Below, one piece after another: positions 43,056 to 50,994 of a stretch of 64,000 nucleotides of DNA. A program made the position numbers and the translations under genes. Below the pieces are notes generated by a model that was not told where the DNA came from, ran no database searches, and worked only from the letters and a program-made list of their open reading frames with translations. The DNA comes from Paraburkholderia sartisoli (lineage in GTDB: Bacteria; Pseudomonadota; Gammaproteobacteria; Burkholderiales; Burkholderiaceae). The stretch lies in the NCBI RefSeq assembly GCF_900107685.1, contig NZ_FNRQ01000007.1:124001-188000 (forward strand). Reading direction: 5' to 3'. The stretch's first letter is position 1; each line of letters opens with the position of its first letter.

Positions 43056-44207
43056 ATGAGCAAAGCTGGACTTAAAGCATCCCCGATCGCGGCCGCCGTT
43101 CTCTCGCTGTCCGCCGTCACCTGCCATGCGCAGTCGAACGTCACGCTGTACGGCATCATCGACGCGAGTGTCGACTACGTGTCGAATGAAAGCGGCCACC
43201 ACGCGGTGCAGGCGCAAAACGGCATGATCAATGGCAGCCGTTGGGGATTGAAAGGCAATGAGGACCTTGGCGGAGGCACCAGCGCGGTCTTCCAGCTGGA
43301 GAATGGCTTTAACATCTTCAACGGGAAATTGGGCCAGGGCGGACGGGAATTCGGCCGTCAGGCATGGGTCGGTCTCAAGGACAAAACACTCGGTACGGTG
43401 ACGTTCGGCCGGCAATACGATCCGACGATCTGGTATCTAGCCGTCTATACCGGGGGCTTTAACGGCGGAACCGCATTCGCGCATCCGTTCGACAACGACA
43501 ACATGGGCAATTCGTTCAGACTCGACAATGCGGTTGAGTATGCGAGCCCGACGTGGGGCGGATTTTCGATGCGCGGCATGTATGCATTCTCGAATCAGGC
43601 GGGCGGCTTCAAGAGCAATCGCGCTTATAGCGCCGGCGCCGGCTATACGCGCGGAGGCTTGAGTCTCGGCACAGCGTTCATCATGATCGACAACGTCGGC
43701 GGCAATGCGGGCGGCGCCGTGGATGGCAGCACGACTGGCGACTCGACGTTCATCGGCAGCCGTCAGATGGTGTGGGGAACTGCAGCGAGCTACACGTACG
43801 GAAGCGGCATCTACGGAGCGACGTGGACGCACACCCGGATCGAAAATGGAACATCGGTGAATCTGGCTGGCTACAAGCCATTGGGGAACGCCGGCATGAG
43901 CCTGGATAACTTCGATGTGAACGTGACGTACAACGTGACGCCAGCGTTTGCCCTGCTCGGCACCTATACCTACACGATGGCGCGCTTCACAAACTCACAG
44001 GTCAGTGCGAGTCCGAAGTGGAATCAGTTCAACGCACAGGCTGATTACTTCCTGTCAAAACGAACGGATATTTATCTTGATGCCGTGTATCAACACGTGA
44101 GCGGCGGTGCGAACACACCGTTTGCAAACGCGATTATCTGCGGCTATTCGCAATCCTCATCGCCGAGCCAGCTCGTGGTTGGCCTGGGCCTGCGCCACCG
44201 CTTCTGA
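43056..44207 (+). CDS. Outer-membrane porin, burkholderial Gram-negative porin family (copy 2)
   Basis: 383-aa porin with a signal peptide ending at about THCHA/CHA-QSN (residue 27), then NVTLYGIIDASVDYVSNESG, SRWGLKGNEDLGGGTSAVFQLE, FGRQAWVGL and the C-terminal VVGLGLRHRF ending in phenylalanine. ATG 43056 has GGAG 8 bp upstream. It is downstream of the hydrolase on the same strand and probably specific to the accessory cassette. It is related in family, but not closely identical, to the porin at 2114-3262. Confidence 0.9.
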   Translation: MSKAGLKASPIAAAVLSLSAVTCHAQSNVTLYGIIDASVDYVSNESGHHAVQAQNGMINGSRWGLKGNEDLGGGTSAVFQLENGFNIFNGKLGQGGREFGRQAWVGLKDKTLGTVTFGRQYDPTIWYLAVYTGGFNGGTAFAHPFDNDNMGNSFRLDNAVEYASPTWGGFSMRGMYAFSNQAGGFKSNRAYSAGAGYTRGGLSLGTAFIMIDNVGGNAGGAVDGSTTGDSTFIGSRQMVWGTAASYTYGSGIYGATWTHTRIENGTSVNLAGYKPLGNAGMSLDNFDVNVTYNVTPAFALLGTYTYTMARFTNSQVSASPKWNQFNAQADYFLSKRTDIYLDAVYQHVSGGANTPFANAIICGYSQSSSPSQLVVGLGLRHRF

Positions 44208-44286
44208 TTCCGGGCTGCGTTGCAACTCGGCTGGGTTCGCATCCGTGTGCCGGGCGAAACGTGCCATTCAGTTCCGGACATCGCGC

Positions 44287-44308
44287 CGCGCGTTCATCAG
44301 AACGCGCG
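44287..44308 (+). terminator. Hairpin after porin copy 2
   Basis: A perfect 9-bp stem CGCGCGTTC / GAACGCGCG with a 4-nt loop (ATCA) lies between the convergent porin and GntR genes. The following plus-strand sequence is ATTTGCAAAAC, so the T tract is weak. It is a possible terminator for either gene. Confidence 0.4.
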
Positions 44309-44321
44309 ATTTGCAAAACAT

Positions 44322-45209
44322 TTACGCCTTTGCCAGTTCAGCAGATTTTCGTGCTCGCCGTGGTGCGGCACGTTTTGATTCAGGTGATGCGTTGCCCGTG
44401 GCCTGTGCTCGCGCCGCCGCGGTAGACCGGGGAGTCCTGGCGGCAGCCCTTCCGGAGGCCATCTGGGATTGCTCGGAGGCCGGTTCGTCCAGATAGTCGA
44501 TTACCGCGAGCGTCGCATTCAGATGTTCGCGCAACACCGTGCATGCCCGGTTCACGTCGCGTGACAGGGTCGCTTCCATGAGCACCTGATGCTCGTTGAA
44601 AATACTGTCGGTTTTGGCCGTGAAGCCCAGCCGCGCGAGGCGAAGGCGCCGGTAGCGTTCGGCATGATCGATAAGCTGCCCATTGATCCGGTGCAACCAT
44701 GGCGAACTCGCCGCACCGAGCAGCGCCCGATGAAAGCGCCGATGGGCCGCTTCCCAGGCGTCGACACCCTCAATATCGTCTAACGACGCAGGGACAGGCT
44801 CATGAGTCAGCTTATAAAACGCTGCAGAAATCTCTGCCCCCCAATCGGCGTCGCCGCGAAGGATCGATTCAGTGAGCAGGATGGTTTCGATATGAACACG
44901 CGCAGAAACAATATCCCGGAGATCTTCGGCCGACACCGGCGCGACCCGGAAGCCGCGTTGACCTTCATTCGACACCAGACCTTCGCGGCTCAGCAGCATC
45001 AAGGCTTCGCGGATCGGACTCATGCCGAGGCCATAGCGGTCCTGAAGTCCTTGCAAACGGAGCTTCGAATCGGGTTCCAGCACGCCAGACAGGATATCCC
45101 GGTGCAGCAGCCTGTATGCCTGATCGGAAAGCGTGCGTTCGCTCTCCTCCTCAACACGCGGAGCGCGCGCATTACGTGACGCAACGAGATTTCGGCTGAT
45201 CGGTTTCAT
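44322..45209 (-). CDS. GntR-family transcriptional regulator, FCD (FadR) subgroup
   Basis: 295-aa regulator. The N-terminal winged HTH is clear (LSDQAYRLLHRDILSGVLEPDSKLRLQGLQDRYGLGMSPIREALMLLSREGLV, about 27-80). The FCD effector domain follows with ISARVHIETILLTESI-like helices, AHRRFHRALLGAAS and the metal-type His residues. Beyond about residue 245 there is an unusual Ala/Arg/Ser-rich tail of some 50 residues. It faces the hydrolase-porin genes and probably controls the cassette. FCD regulators commonly sense organic acids. Confidence 0.88.
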   Translation of the reverse strand: MKPISRNLVASRNARAPRVEEESERTLSDQAYRLLHRDILSGVLEPDSKLRLQGLQDRYGLGMSPIREALMLLSREGLVSNEGQRGFRVAPVSAEDLRDIVSARVHIETILLTESILRGDADWGAEISAAFYKLTHEPVPASLDDIEGVDAWEAAHRRFHRALLGAASSPWLHRINGQLIDHAERYRRLRLARLGFTAKTDSIFNEHQVLMEATLSRDVNRACTVLREHLNATLAVIDYLDEPASEQSQMASGRAAARTPRSTAAARAQATGNASPESKRAAPRRARKSAELAKA

Positions 45210-45263
45210 TTCAAATGGTGAGTGTGAATCAGGCAGCTGACTTCGCGCCCGTCTCAGACAATA

Positions 45264-45291
45264 GTATTTTGAAAATCATACGCGAATTATA
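45264..45291 (-). promoter_or_regulatory. Candidate gntR promoter with GTAT-N10-ATAC operator
   Basis: On the minus strand a perfect TATAAT lies at 45291-45286. GTAT (45264-45267) and ATAC (45278-45281), an imperfect palindrome of the kind bound by FCD-type GntR proteins, overlap the presumed transcription start. No good -35 box is seen. An autoregulatory site is plausible. Confidence 0.4.
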
Positions 45292-45415
45292 AATTTTGTG
45301 GTGGTCAAGATTTTGCATGCCCGTTTGGAAAACCTCCGGGAAAGGCGCCTGTCGCCACTGTCCGTAGCGGGATAGGCTTCGGCCTTCCATGGCGACCCCG
45401 CAATGGACCGCTCCT

Positions 45416-46015
45416 GGCCGAGGCCGTGTAAAAACGTGTGAGCCGGCAGTCTGTCGGGCATCTGGTGAGGCATGAAGTTGTTGTCGCGACGGTTGACTGC
45501 CTTGAACTTGCTACAGTCGATAGCTACGACACGCTTGTGTGAACAGCTTCAGGTCACGGCATATCATCACGAAGCGCCGGCATACGTTGCGAATGCCGTC
45601 GCCATTGCTTCGCCTGAACTCGGCAATCGTCATGAAGTCCGGCGCAAGCCGGCCGGTCAGCCACATCAATTCGACATTGCGCTGGCACTCCCGCTCCAGG
45701 CGTCGGCCAGACTGCACGCGATTGAGATAACCGTAGATATAGATCTTGAGCAGCACGGCCGGGTGGTAAGAAGGTCGCCCGGTGCCTGCCGGCGTGGTGC
45801 CTTCGAATCCGGGGGATGCCAGTTCGAGTTCGTCGACGAATGCGTCCACAATTCGCACAGGGTTGTCTTCAGCGATGAAGTCATCGAGACACTCTGGCAG
45901 AAGTGTCGCCTGACTGCGTTGCGCACCTTCGACAAATCGCCCCATCTGCGCCTCTCATTTCAGCAGATTGATTCAGTCCAGGTGATCACACGCGTTTTTA
46001 CACGGCCTTGGCCGA
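45416..46015 (-). mobile_element. Internally deleted IS1182-like insertion sequence
   Basis: About 600-bp element with terminal inverted repeats: AGGCCGTGTAAAAACG followed by TGTGA at 45421 onward, and its complement TCACACGCGTTTTTACACGGCCT at 45986 onward, extended outward by GGCCG/A. Between them is a minus-strand transposase remnant starting at 45945 (LPECLDDFIAEDNPVRIVDAF, GTGRPSYHPAVLLKIYIYGYLN, ERECQRNVELMWLTGRLAPDF). It runs into a frameshift near KLFTQACR and continues as VAIDCSKFKAVNRRDNNF in another frame to about 45478. A full IS1182-type element is about three times longer, so the catalytic core has been lost. Not able to move by itself. Confidence 0.85.
45511..45945 (-). pseudogene. 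IS1182-family transposase, N-terminal fragment, frameshifted
   Basis: About 145 residues of the transposase N-terminal domain are readable, ending in KLFTQACRSYRL, where the expected family sequence switches to another frame (AIDCSKFKAVN, about 45478-45525). The DDE catalytic core and the C-terminal half are absent. It lies inside the inverted repeats of the element at 45416-46015. Confidence 0.85.
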
Positions 46016-46230
46016 AACCGGTCAGTCGCCGGCCAGGGCTGTGGAACAGCTTCGGCTGGAAGCAGCCAGATTCATGATCGAGCAGAGCCGGCACACGATT
46101 AACGTGGTGGCACAGGAAACGGGCTTTGTGGACCGGGAACGCATGCGCCGCGCGTTCCTCCGAACGTTCGGCGTGCCCCGCCGATGTCCTGCGCAGGAAC
46201 CCCCGGCGGGAACCGGTCGCTGGCGGCTGA
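46011..46230 (+). pseudogene. C-terminal remnant of an FtrA/GlxA-type AraC-family regulator
   Basis: Starting right at the end of the IS remnant, one frame encodes AETGQSPARAVEQLRLEAAR followed by HTINVVAQETGF and DRERMRRAFLRTFGV, the second HTH of an FtrA-like AraC regulator. The expected ending PADVLRRNPRRE and the stop TGA (46228-46230) are in the next frame. So there is a frameshift at the run of four C at 46176-46179. The N-terminal ligand domain and first HTH are gone. The most economical reading is truncation by the neighbouring IS with deletion. Confidence 0.75.
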
Positions 46231-46239
46231 AATCCGTTC

Positions 46240-47073
46240 TCACGCCGGCGAATCCAGCGAATCGTCAGCCGCCGGCAACACGTCCCCGCACCACACGCTT
46301 TCGTCCTTCAGGCCAACGCCCGTGAGCTTCATGGTGCGTGCGGCCTCGAGCAGATGAACCAGTTTGAAGGCGGCCACATCGTAGCTCAAGCCTTCCGGAC
46401 GCACGTTGGAAATGCAGTTACGCTCGGCATCGCTTCGTCCTGTGGCTGGCCGATAGGTCAAGTAGACCCCGAGGCTCGCTGGCGAACTGAGTCCCGGCCG
46501 CTCGCCGATCAACACGGCCACCATGTCCGCGTTCAACAGTGCGCCGATCGGGTCACCGATCGCGACACGCGCCTGGGTTGCCACGACAACCGGTCCGATA
46601 CGCCAGCCGCGCAGCTGTGCGATCGTTCTGTCGATCAACGGAATGGCGTGGAGGGCAGCCGCGTTGGCCGACAGCCCGTCGGCAATCACGAAAACCAGAT
46701 CGGTCCGTGCTGTCCCTGATCCCGCGTACGGTACGAGACATGCGGCGCTTTGCACGTCAAGCATGCGCCCCAGATCCGGACGCCGTAGATACTGCTCGCG
46801 ATTCTCCGCCGCACTGCACACCTCGACCGAATCGAGTGCCCTCTTGTCGAGTTCGCGCCTTAGCAGAGCAGTGTCGAGCGGCGTGTGAACGGCATCACGA
46901 GCTTGCGCATGGGACAGATTGAACGCAAGCAGCGGCGCGGTTGGCAGGCTGCTGCCCGTGCGTCCGAGCGCGATCCGCGCAGCGGTGAAACGGCGCAACG
47001 CATGCCACGGATCCACCGTGATCGCGCTATCTCCAGCCGTGGCTGGAGCATGGTCCCGGGTTTCCCGTGTCAT
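46240..47073 (-). CDS. eutC: Ethanolamine ammonia-lyase small subunit
   Basis: 277-aa light chain of adenosylcobalamin-dependent ethanolamine ammonia-lyase. Family features: LRRFTAARIALGRTGSSLPTAPLLAFNLSHAQARDAVH, RPDLGRML, VFVIADGLSANAAALHA, ARVAIGDPIG and VLIGERPGLSSPASLGVYLTY. The ATG at 47073 overlaps the eutB stop (ATGA), indicating coupled translation; the upstream extension is rejected. It ends 10 bp from the AraC remnant on the opposite strand. With EutB it converts ethanolamine to acetaldehyde and ammonia. No acetaldehyde dehydrogenase or shell-protein genes are nearby, so this is the short, non-microcompartment version. Confidence 0.95.
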   Translation of the reverse strand: MTRETRDHAPATAGDSAITVDPWHALRRFTAARIALGRTGSSLPTAPLLAFNLSHAQARDAVHTPLDTALLRRELDKRALDSVEVCSAAENREQYLRRPDLGRMLDVQSAACLVPYAGSGTARTDLVFVIADGLSANAAALHAIPLIDRTIAQLRGWRIGPVVVATQARVAIGDPIGALLNADMVAVLIGERPGLSSPASLGVYLTYRPATGRSDAERNCISNVRPEGLSYDVAAFKLVHLLEAARTMKLTGVGLKDESVWCGDVLPAADDSLDSPA

Positions 47074-48449
47074 CGCCCGATCCATTCGAGGAGCGGCTGT
47101 GCCCGCGACTGATCCTGAATCAGACCCCGCGCGTCGGTGACACCCATCGCCTCGAGCCATGCGTCGAATTCCGGCGCCCGTTTGAGACCGAGCAGCCGTC
47201 GTACATAGAGCGCATCGTGAAACGACGTGCTTTGATAGTTCAGCATGATGTCGTCGGCGCCCGGGACGCCCATGATGAAGTTGACGTTGGCCGCGCCGAG
47301 CAGCGTCAGCAAGTTGTCCATGTCGTCCTGATCGGCTTCGGCGTGATTCGTATAACAGATGTCACACCCCATCGGTACGCCGAGCAGCTTGCCGCAAAAA
47401 TGGTCCTCGAGTCCGGCGCGGATGATCTGCTTGCCGTCGTACAGATACTCAGGGCCGATGAAGCCGACCACCGTATTGGTCAGAAACGGATTGAACCTGC
47501 GCGCGACCGCGTACGCCCGCGCTTCGCAGGTCTGCTGGTCAATGCCATGATGCGCGTTCGCGGACAGCGCGCTGCCCTGTCCGGTCTCGAAGTACATCAT
47601 GTTTTCGCCGACCGTGCCGCGCTTGAGGGAACGGCCCGCGTCATACGCCTCGGCGAGCAGCGACAGGGACACGCCGAAGCCCGCGTTCGCCTTCTGGGTA
47701 CCGGCGATCGACTGGAAGATCAGATCGACAGGCGCACCCTTTTCGATCGCGGCAAGCGTGTTGGTCACGTGCGTCAGCACGCAGGTTTGAGTTGGCACTT
47801 CGTACGCGCGCCGGAACTCGTCCATCATGGTCAACAGCGCGGTGATCGCGGAGACCGAATCCGACGCGGGATTGATGCCGATCATCGCATCGCCGCACCC
47901 GTACATCAGGCCGTCGATCATGGACGCCGCGATGCCCTTCACGTCGTCGGTCGGATGATTGGGCTGCAGGCGCACCGACAGATGCCCCGGCAGCCCGACC
48001 GTGTTCCTGAAGCGGGTGACGACCGGGCGCTTGCGCGCAACGAGGATCAGATCCTGGTTGCGCATCAGCTTGGACACCGCGGCGACCATCTCGGGCGTAA
48101 GACCGTCTGCAATACGTTCGAGCATCGCGGTGTCGGTGGTATCCGCGAGCAGCCAGTCGCGAAACTCACCGACTGTCAGATGCGATACCGGCGCAAAGGC
48201 CACGGCGCAATGTTCGTCGATGATGAGACGCGTGATCTCGTCGTCTTCGTACGGTATCAGCGCTTCACCCAGAAACGTTCGAAGCGGCACCGCCGCCAGC
48301 GCCATCCTGGCGGCGACGCGTTCCTCTTCGGACGCAGCGGCAATCCCGGCAAGCTCGTCGCCTGAACGGCGCGGGCTTGCCTTCGCAAGCAGCGTGCCGA
48401 GGCTGTCGAAGCAATAGCCGCGCGTGCCGATGGTTTCGCGAAAGTTCAT
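47070..48449 (-). CDS. eutB: Ethanolamine ammonia-lyase large subunit
   Basis: 459-aa catalytic TIM-barrel subunit. Family features: SPRRSGDELAGIAAASEEERVAAR near the N-terminus, IGINPASDSVSAITALLTMMDEF, TCVLTHVTNTL, FQSIAGTQKANAGFGVSLSLL, YFETGQGSALSANAHHGIDQQTCEARAYAVARRFNPFLTNTVVGFIGPEYLY and CYTNHAEADQDDMDNLLTLL. ATG 48449 is preceded by GGAAGGA and is 33 bp from the stop of the binding-protein gene. It uses adenosylcobalamin, which would have to be made or taken up elsewhere. Confidence 0.96.
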   Translation of the reverse strand: MNFRETIGTRGYCFDSLGTLLAKASPRRSGDELAGIAAASEEERVAARMALAAVPLRTFLGEALIPYEDDEITRLIIDEHCAVAFAPVSHLTVGEFRDWLLADTTDTAMLERIADGLTPEMVAAVSKLMRNQDLILVARKRPVVTRFRNTVGLPGHLSVRLQPNHPTDDVKGIAASMIDGLMYGCGDAMIGINPASDSVSAITALLTMMDEFRRAYEVPTQTCVLTHVTNTLAAIEKGAPVDLIFQSIAGTQKANAGFGVSLSLLAEAYDAGRSLKRGTVGENMMYFETGQGSALSANAHHGIDQQTCEARAYAVARRFNPFLTNTVVGFIGPEYLYDGKQIIRAGLEDHFCGKLLGVPMGCDICYTNHAEADQDDMDNLLTLLGAANVNFIMGVPGADDIMLNYQSTSFHDALYVRRLLGLKRAPEFDAWLEAMGVTDARGLIQDQSRAQPLLEWIGR

Positions 48450-48482
48450 TTCATCCTTCCCGCAATCCGGTTCCGGCGGCGA

Positions 48483-49634
48483 CTATGCACCGCTGCCTCC
48501 AACGGTTTTCAGGCTTTTCCATTGTCCCTGCTGGACCTGAAACAACGTGTACGGCGGCTTGATCAGATCACCATACGGATCGAAGCTGATCTTGCCGGTC
48601 ACACCCGTGACCGTCACTTTCGGCATGCTGTCGACGATCTTTGCGCGGTCGAGCGAATTCGCGTCGTGAATCGCCTTGATCATCGCGAGCGCCGCGTCAT
48701 ATGAAAACGGTGCGTACAGTTCGACACTCTGATTGAAGCGTGCCTTGTAACGCTGACCGAACGCCTGTGCGGCGGGCAATTTGTCGAGCGCCGGACCGGG
48801 TTCCAGATCCTGCGTGCCGTCACCCGCCGCACCCGCGATCTGCAGGAACGCATTGCTCTTCAGCGCGCCCGCGCCGAACAACTGCGCAGTCATGCCCAGC
48901 GAGCGCATCTGCTTGACCAGCATCGCGCCCTGCTCATCCAGGCCGCCAAAGAAAATCAGGTCGACGTTCCTGCTTTTCAGCGTCGTCAGAATCGCGCGGA
49001 AATCGACGGCTTTGTCGTTGGTGAACTCGCGATCCACCACGTTGCCATTCGCTTCCTTCGCGCCCTTTTCAAAGGCATCCGCGAGACCTTGTCCGAACGC
49101 CGTGCGATCGTCGATGATCCCGATGCGCTTCGCCTTGATCTGCTCAACCACGAAATGGCCCGCGACGACGCCGCCGACGCCGTCGTGCCCCATCGTGCGA
49201 AACACGTTCTTGAAGCCCTGTTTAGTCAGTTGGGGATTGGTCGACCCCGGTGTGATCATCGCGACATTCGCCTGATGGTAGACAGCCGAGGCCGGAATGC
49301 TGCACCCCGAGTTGTAGTGGCCGATCACGCCCACCACGCCGTCGTCGACCAGTTTCTGCGCGACCTGAATCGCCACGCGCGGGTCGGCCTGATCGTCCTG
49401 CACGTCGAGCACGAATTTGACCGGTTTGCCGTTTACCGTCGGATGCTTCGCGTTTTCTTCATCGAGCGCGAGCTGCGCGCCATACTGCAAGTCCTTGCCG
49501 ACGCGTGCCACCGGACCCGTCAACGGTCCGACGAAACCAATCTTGACCTCTTCCGGATCGGCAGCCCAGGAAGACTGTATTTGCGCACCGAGTGCGCAAA
49601 CGACGAAACTCAAAAACCAGTAGCGGCGATTCAT
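48483..49634 (-). CDS. Leu/Ile/Val-type ABC transporter substrate-binding protein
   Basis: 383-aa periplasmic binding protein of the branched-chain amino-acid type. The start is ATG 49634 with AAGGAG upstream and a signal peptide (residues 1-24, ending SWA-ADP). The mature protein shows KIGFVGPLTGPVARVGKDLQYGAQLALDEEN, GVIGHYNSGCSIPASAVYHQ, MITPGSTNPQLT and FGAGALKSNAFLQIAG. No liv permease or ATPase genes are adjacent. It is encoded between the DadA-like oxidoreductase and eutB in a tight operon, so it may collect an amino acid or amine for this pathway. Some members of the family sense rather than transport. Confidence 0.9.
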   Translation of the reverse strand: MNRRYWFLSFVVCALGAQIQSSWAADPEEVKIGFVGPLTGPVARVGKDLQYGAQLALDEENAKHPTVNGKPVKFVLDVQDDQADPRVAIQVAQKLVDDGVVGVIGHYNSGCSIPASAVYHQANVAMITPGSTNPQLTKQGFKNVFRTMGHDGVGGVVAGHFVVEQIKAKRIGIIDDRTAFGQGLADAFEKGAKEANGNVVDREFTNDKAVDFRAILTTLKSRNVDLIFFGGLDEQGAMLVKQMRSLGMTAQLFGAGALKSNAFLQIAGAAGDGTQDLEPGPALDKLPAAQAFGQRYKARFNQSVELYAPFSYDAALAMIKAIHDANSLDRAKIVDSMPKVTVTGVTGKISFDPYGDLIKPPYTLFQVQQGQWKSLKTVGGSGA

Positions 49635-49722
49635 GATGCGCTCCTTACGAGATATCGCGTCGCGGGTTGTGTCGATCAGCCGGTTCGATACGCGACGTCT
49701 CGAAGCCGCCCTGCAGTGCTTG

Positions 49723-50994
49723 CTACGAATCCTGAAACTGCTGCCGGCAACGCCCTGGCGAAATCTGGAAACGCGTGGCCGCATAGGGTGCGAGATCGAG
49801 CGGCGGTGCGCGCTTCGCAACCAGGTCGGCGACGATGCGCCCGCTCACGCCCGCCAGCGTCAGCCCGAGATGCTGGTGGCCGAACGCGTAAATCACCCGT
49901 TCACTGGCGCTCGAACGTCCGAGCACCGGCACGCCATCCGGCAAGGTCGGGCGAAAACCCAGCCAGCTGTTGTCGGGTTGATCGAGTGCCGGTAACGCGC
50001 GCTTCGATGAAAACGTCAGCAGGCTGATCAGCGAGTCGTTGTGCGCATTCCCGAATCCAGCCAGTTCGACAGTGCCGGCGACGCGAATTCCATCGCTCAT
50101 CGGCGTCATGTAGAAACCCCGCTTCGCCCAGCCGACCGGCCGCGATATCAGTTGCTGTGCGCCCGGATAACGCACGTGATAACCGCGCTCGGTATCGAGC
50201 GGCACCGCGTCGCCGCATTGCGTGGCGAATTGCGCGGAGCGCGCGCCGGTGGCGATCACCACATGGCTGAAACGCTGCGCGCTCCCGTCGACCACCACGC
50301 TTGCCCCATCCGCCAACGGCTGCACCGCGCTCACGGTGGAGCGCTGCAGCGACAGCCCTTGCGCCGCGAGCTGTTCATACAGTTTCTGCAGGAAACCGGG
50401 CGGATCGGAGAAGTGCCAGGAGTCGCTGAACAGCACGCCTCGCTCGAAGATCGGCGCGAGCGACGGTTCGAGTGCGCGAATGTCGCCGCCCGTCAGCACG
50501 TCGAAGGACACACCCAGCTTCTTGCGCAGATCGAGCGCGGGACTCGCGGCATCGAAGGACGCGGCATTCGAATACAGATAAAGGCATTCGCGCGAGCGGA
50601 CGAAACGCGCCAGTTCCGGGTCCGACAGCAACGGCGCGTAACCGTCCTGCGCACGCGCGAGCAACGCGGCAAGCGCAGCGGCGCTCGCTTCATAACGACG
50701 GGGCAGCGAACTCATCATGAAGCGCGCGAGCCACGGCGCGAGGTGTGGCAGATAGCCCCAGCGCAGCCTGAACGGACTGTCGCTCGACAACAGGAAACGC
50801 GGCAGGTCGCGGAACACCGACGGGTTGTTCACGGGAATACAGGCGTAGTGCGCGAACGTCCCGGCGTTGCCGAACGACGCGCCCTGCCCGACGCCCGAGG
50901 GATCGAATAGCGTGACACGATGACCGTCGCGCATGAGCGCCGCAGCGCTCGCGAGGCCGATGAATCCCGCTCCGATGATGGCGATATCCGACAT
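49723..50994 (-). CDS. DadA-like FAD-dependent D-amino-acid dehydrogenase/amine oxidoreductase
   Basis: 423-aa FAD enzyme of the DAO/DadA type. The dinucleotide motif I-I-G-A-G-F-I-G is at residues 5-12 and VTLFDPSGVGQGASFGNAGTFAHYA follows. The C-terminal GFRPTLPDGVPVLGRSSASERVIYAFGHQHLGLTLAG is the family's flavin-contacting segment. Its start overlaps the permease stop by one base (TAATG). It probably deaminates a D-amino acid or related amine taken up by the permease, reducing the quinone pool. It does not show an anchoring helix. Exact substrate is unknown; linkage with eutBC is unusual (see findings). Confidence 0.88.
   Translation of the reverse strand: MSDIAIIGAGFIGLASAAALMRDGHRVTLFDPSGVGQGASFGNAGTFAHYACIPVNNPSVFRDLPRFLLSSDSPFRLRWGYLPHLAPWLARFMMSSLPRRYEASAAALAALLARAQDGYAPLLSDPELARFVRSRECLYLYSNAASFDAASPALDLRKKLGVSFDVLTGGDIRALEPSLAPIFERGVLFSDSWHFSDPPGFLQKLYEQLAAQGLSLQRSTVSAVQPLADGASVVVDGSAQRFSHVVIATGARSAQFATQCGDAVPLDTERGYHVRYPGAQQLISRPVGWAKRGFYMTPMSDGIRVAGTVELAGFGNAHNDSLISLLTFSSKRALPALDQPDNSWLGFRPTLPDGVPVLGRSSASERVIYAFGHQHLGLTLAGVSGRIVADLVAKRAPPLDLAPYAATRFQISPGRCRQQFQDS

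Noticed and set aside
45472..46077. 201-codon plus-strand frame across the IS remnant
   Set aside because: It is opposite the readable transposase fragment and crosses the terminal inverted repeat; not conserved in style.
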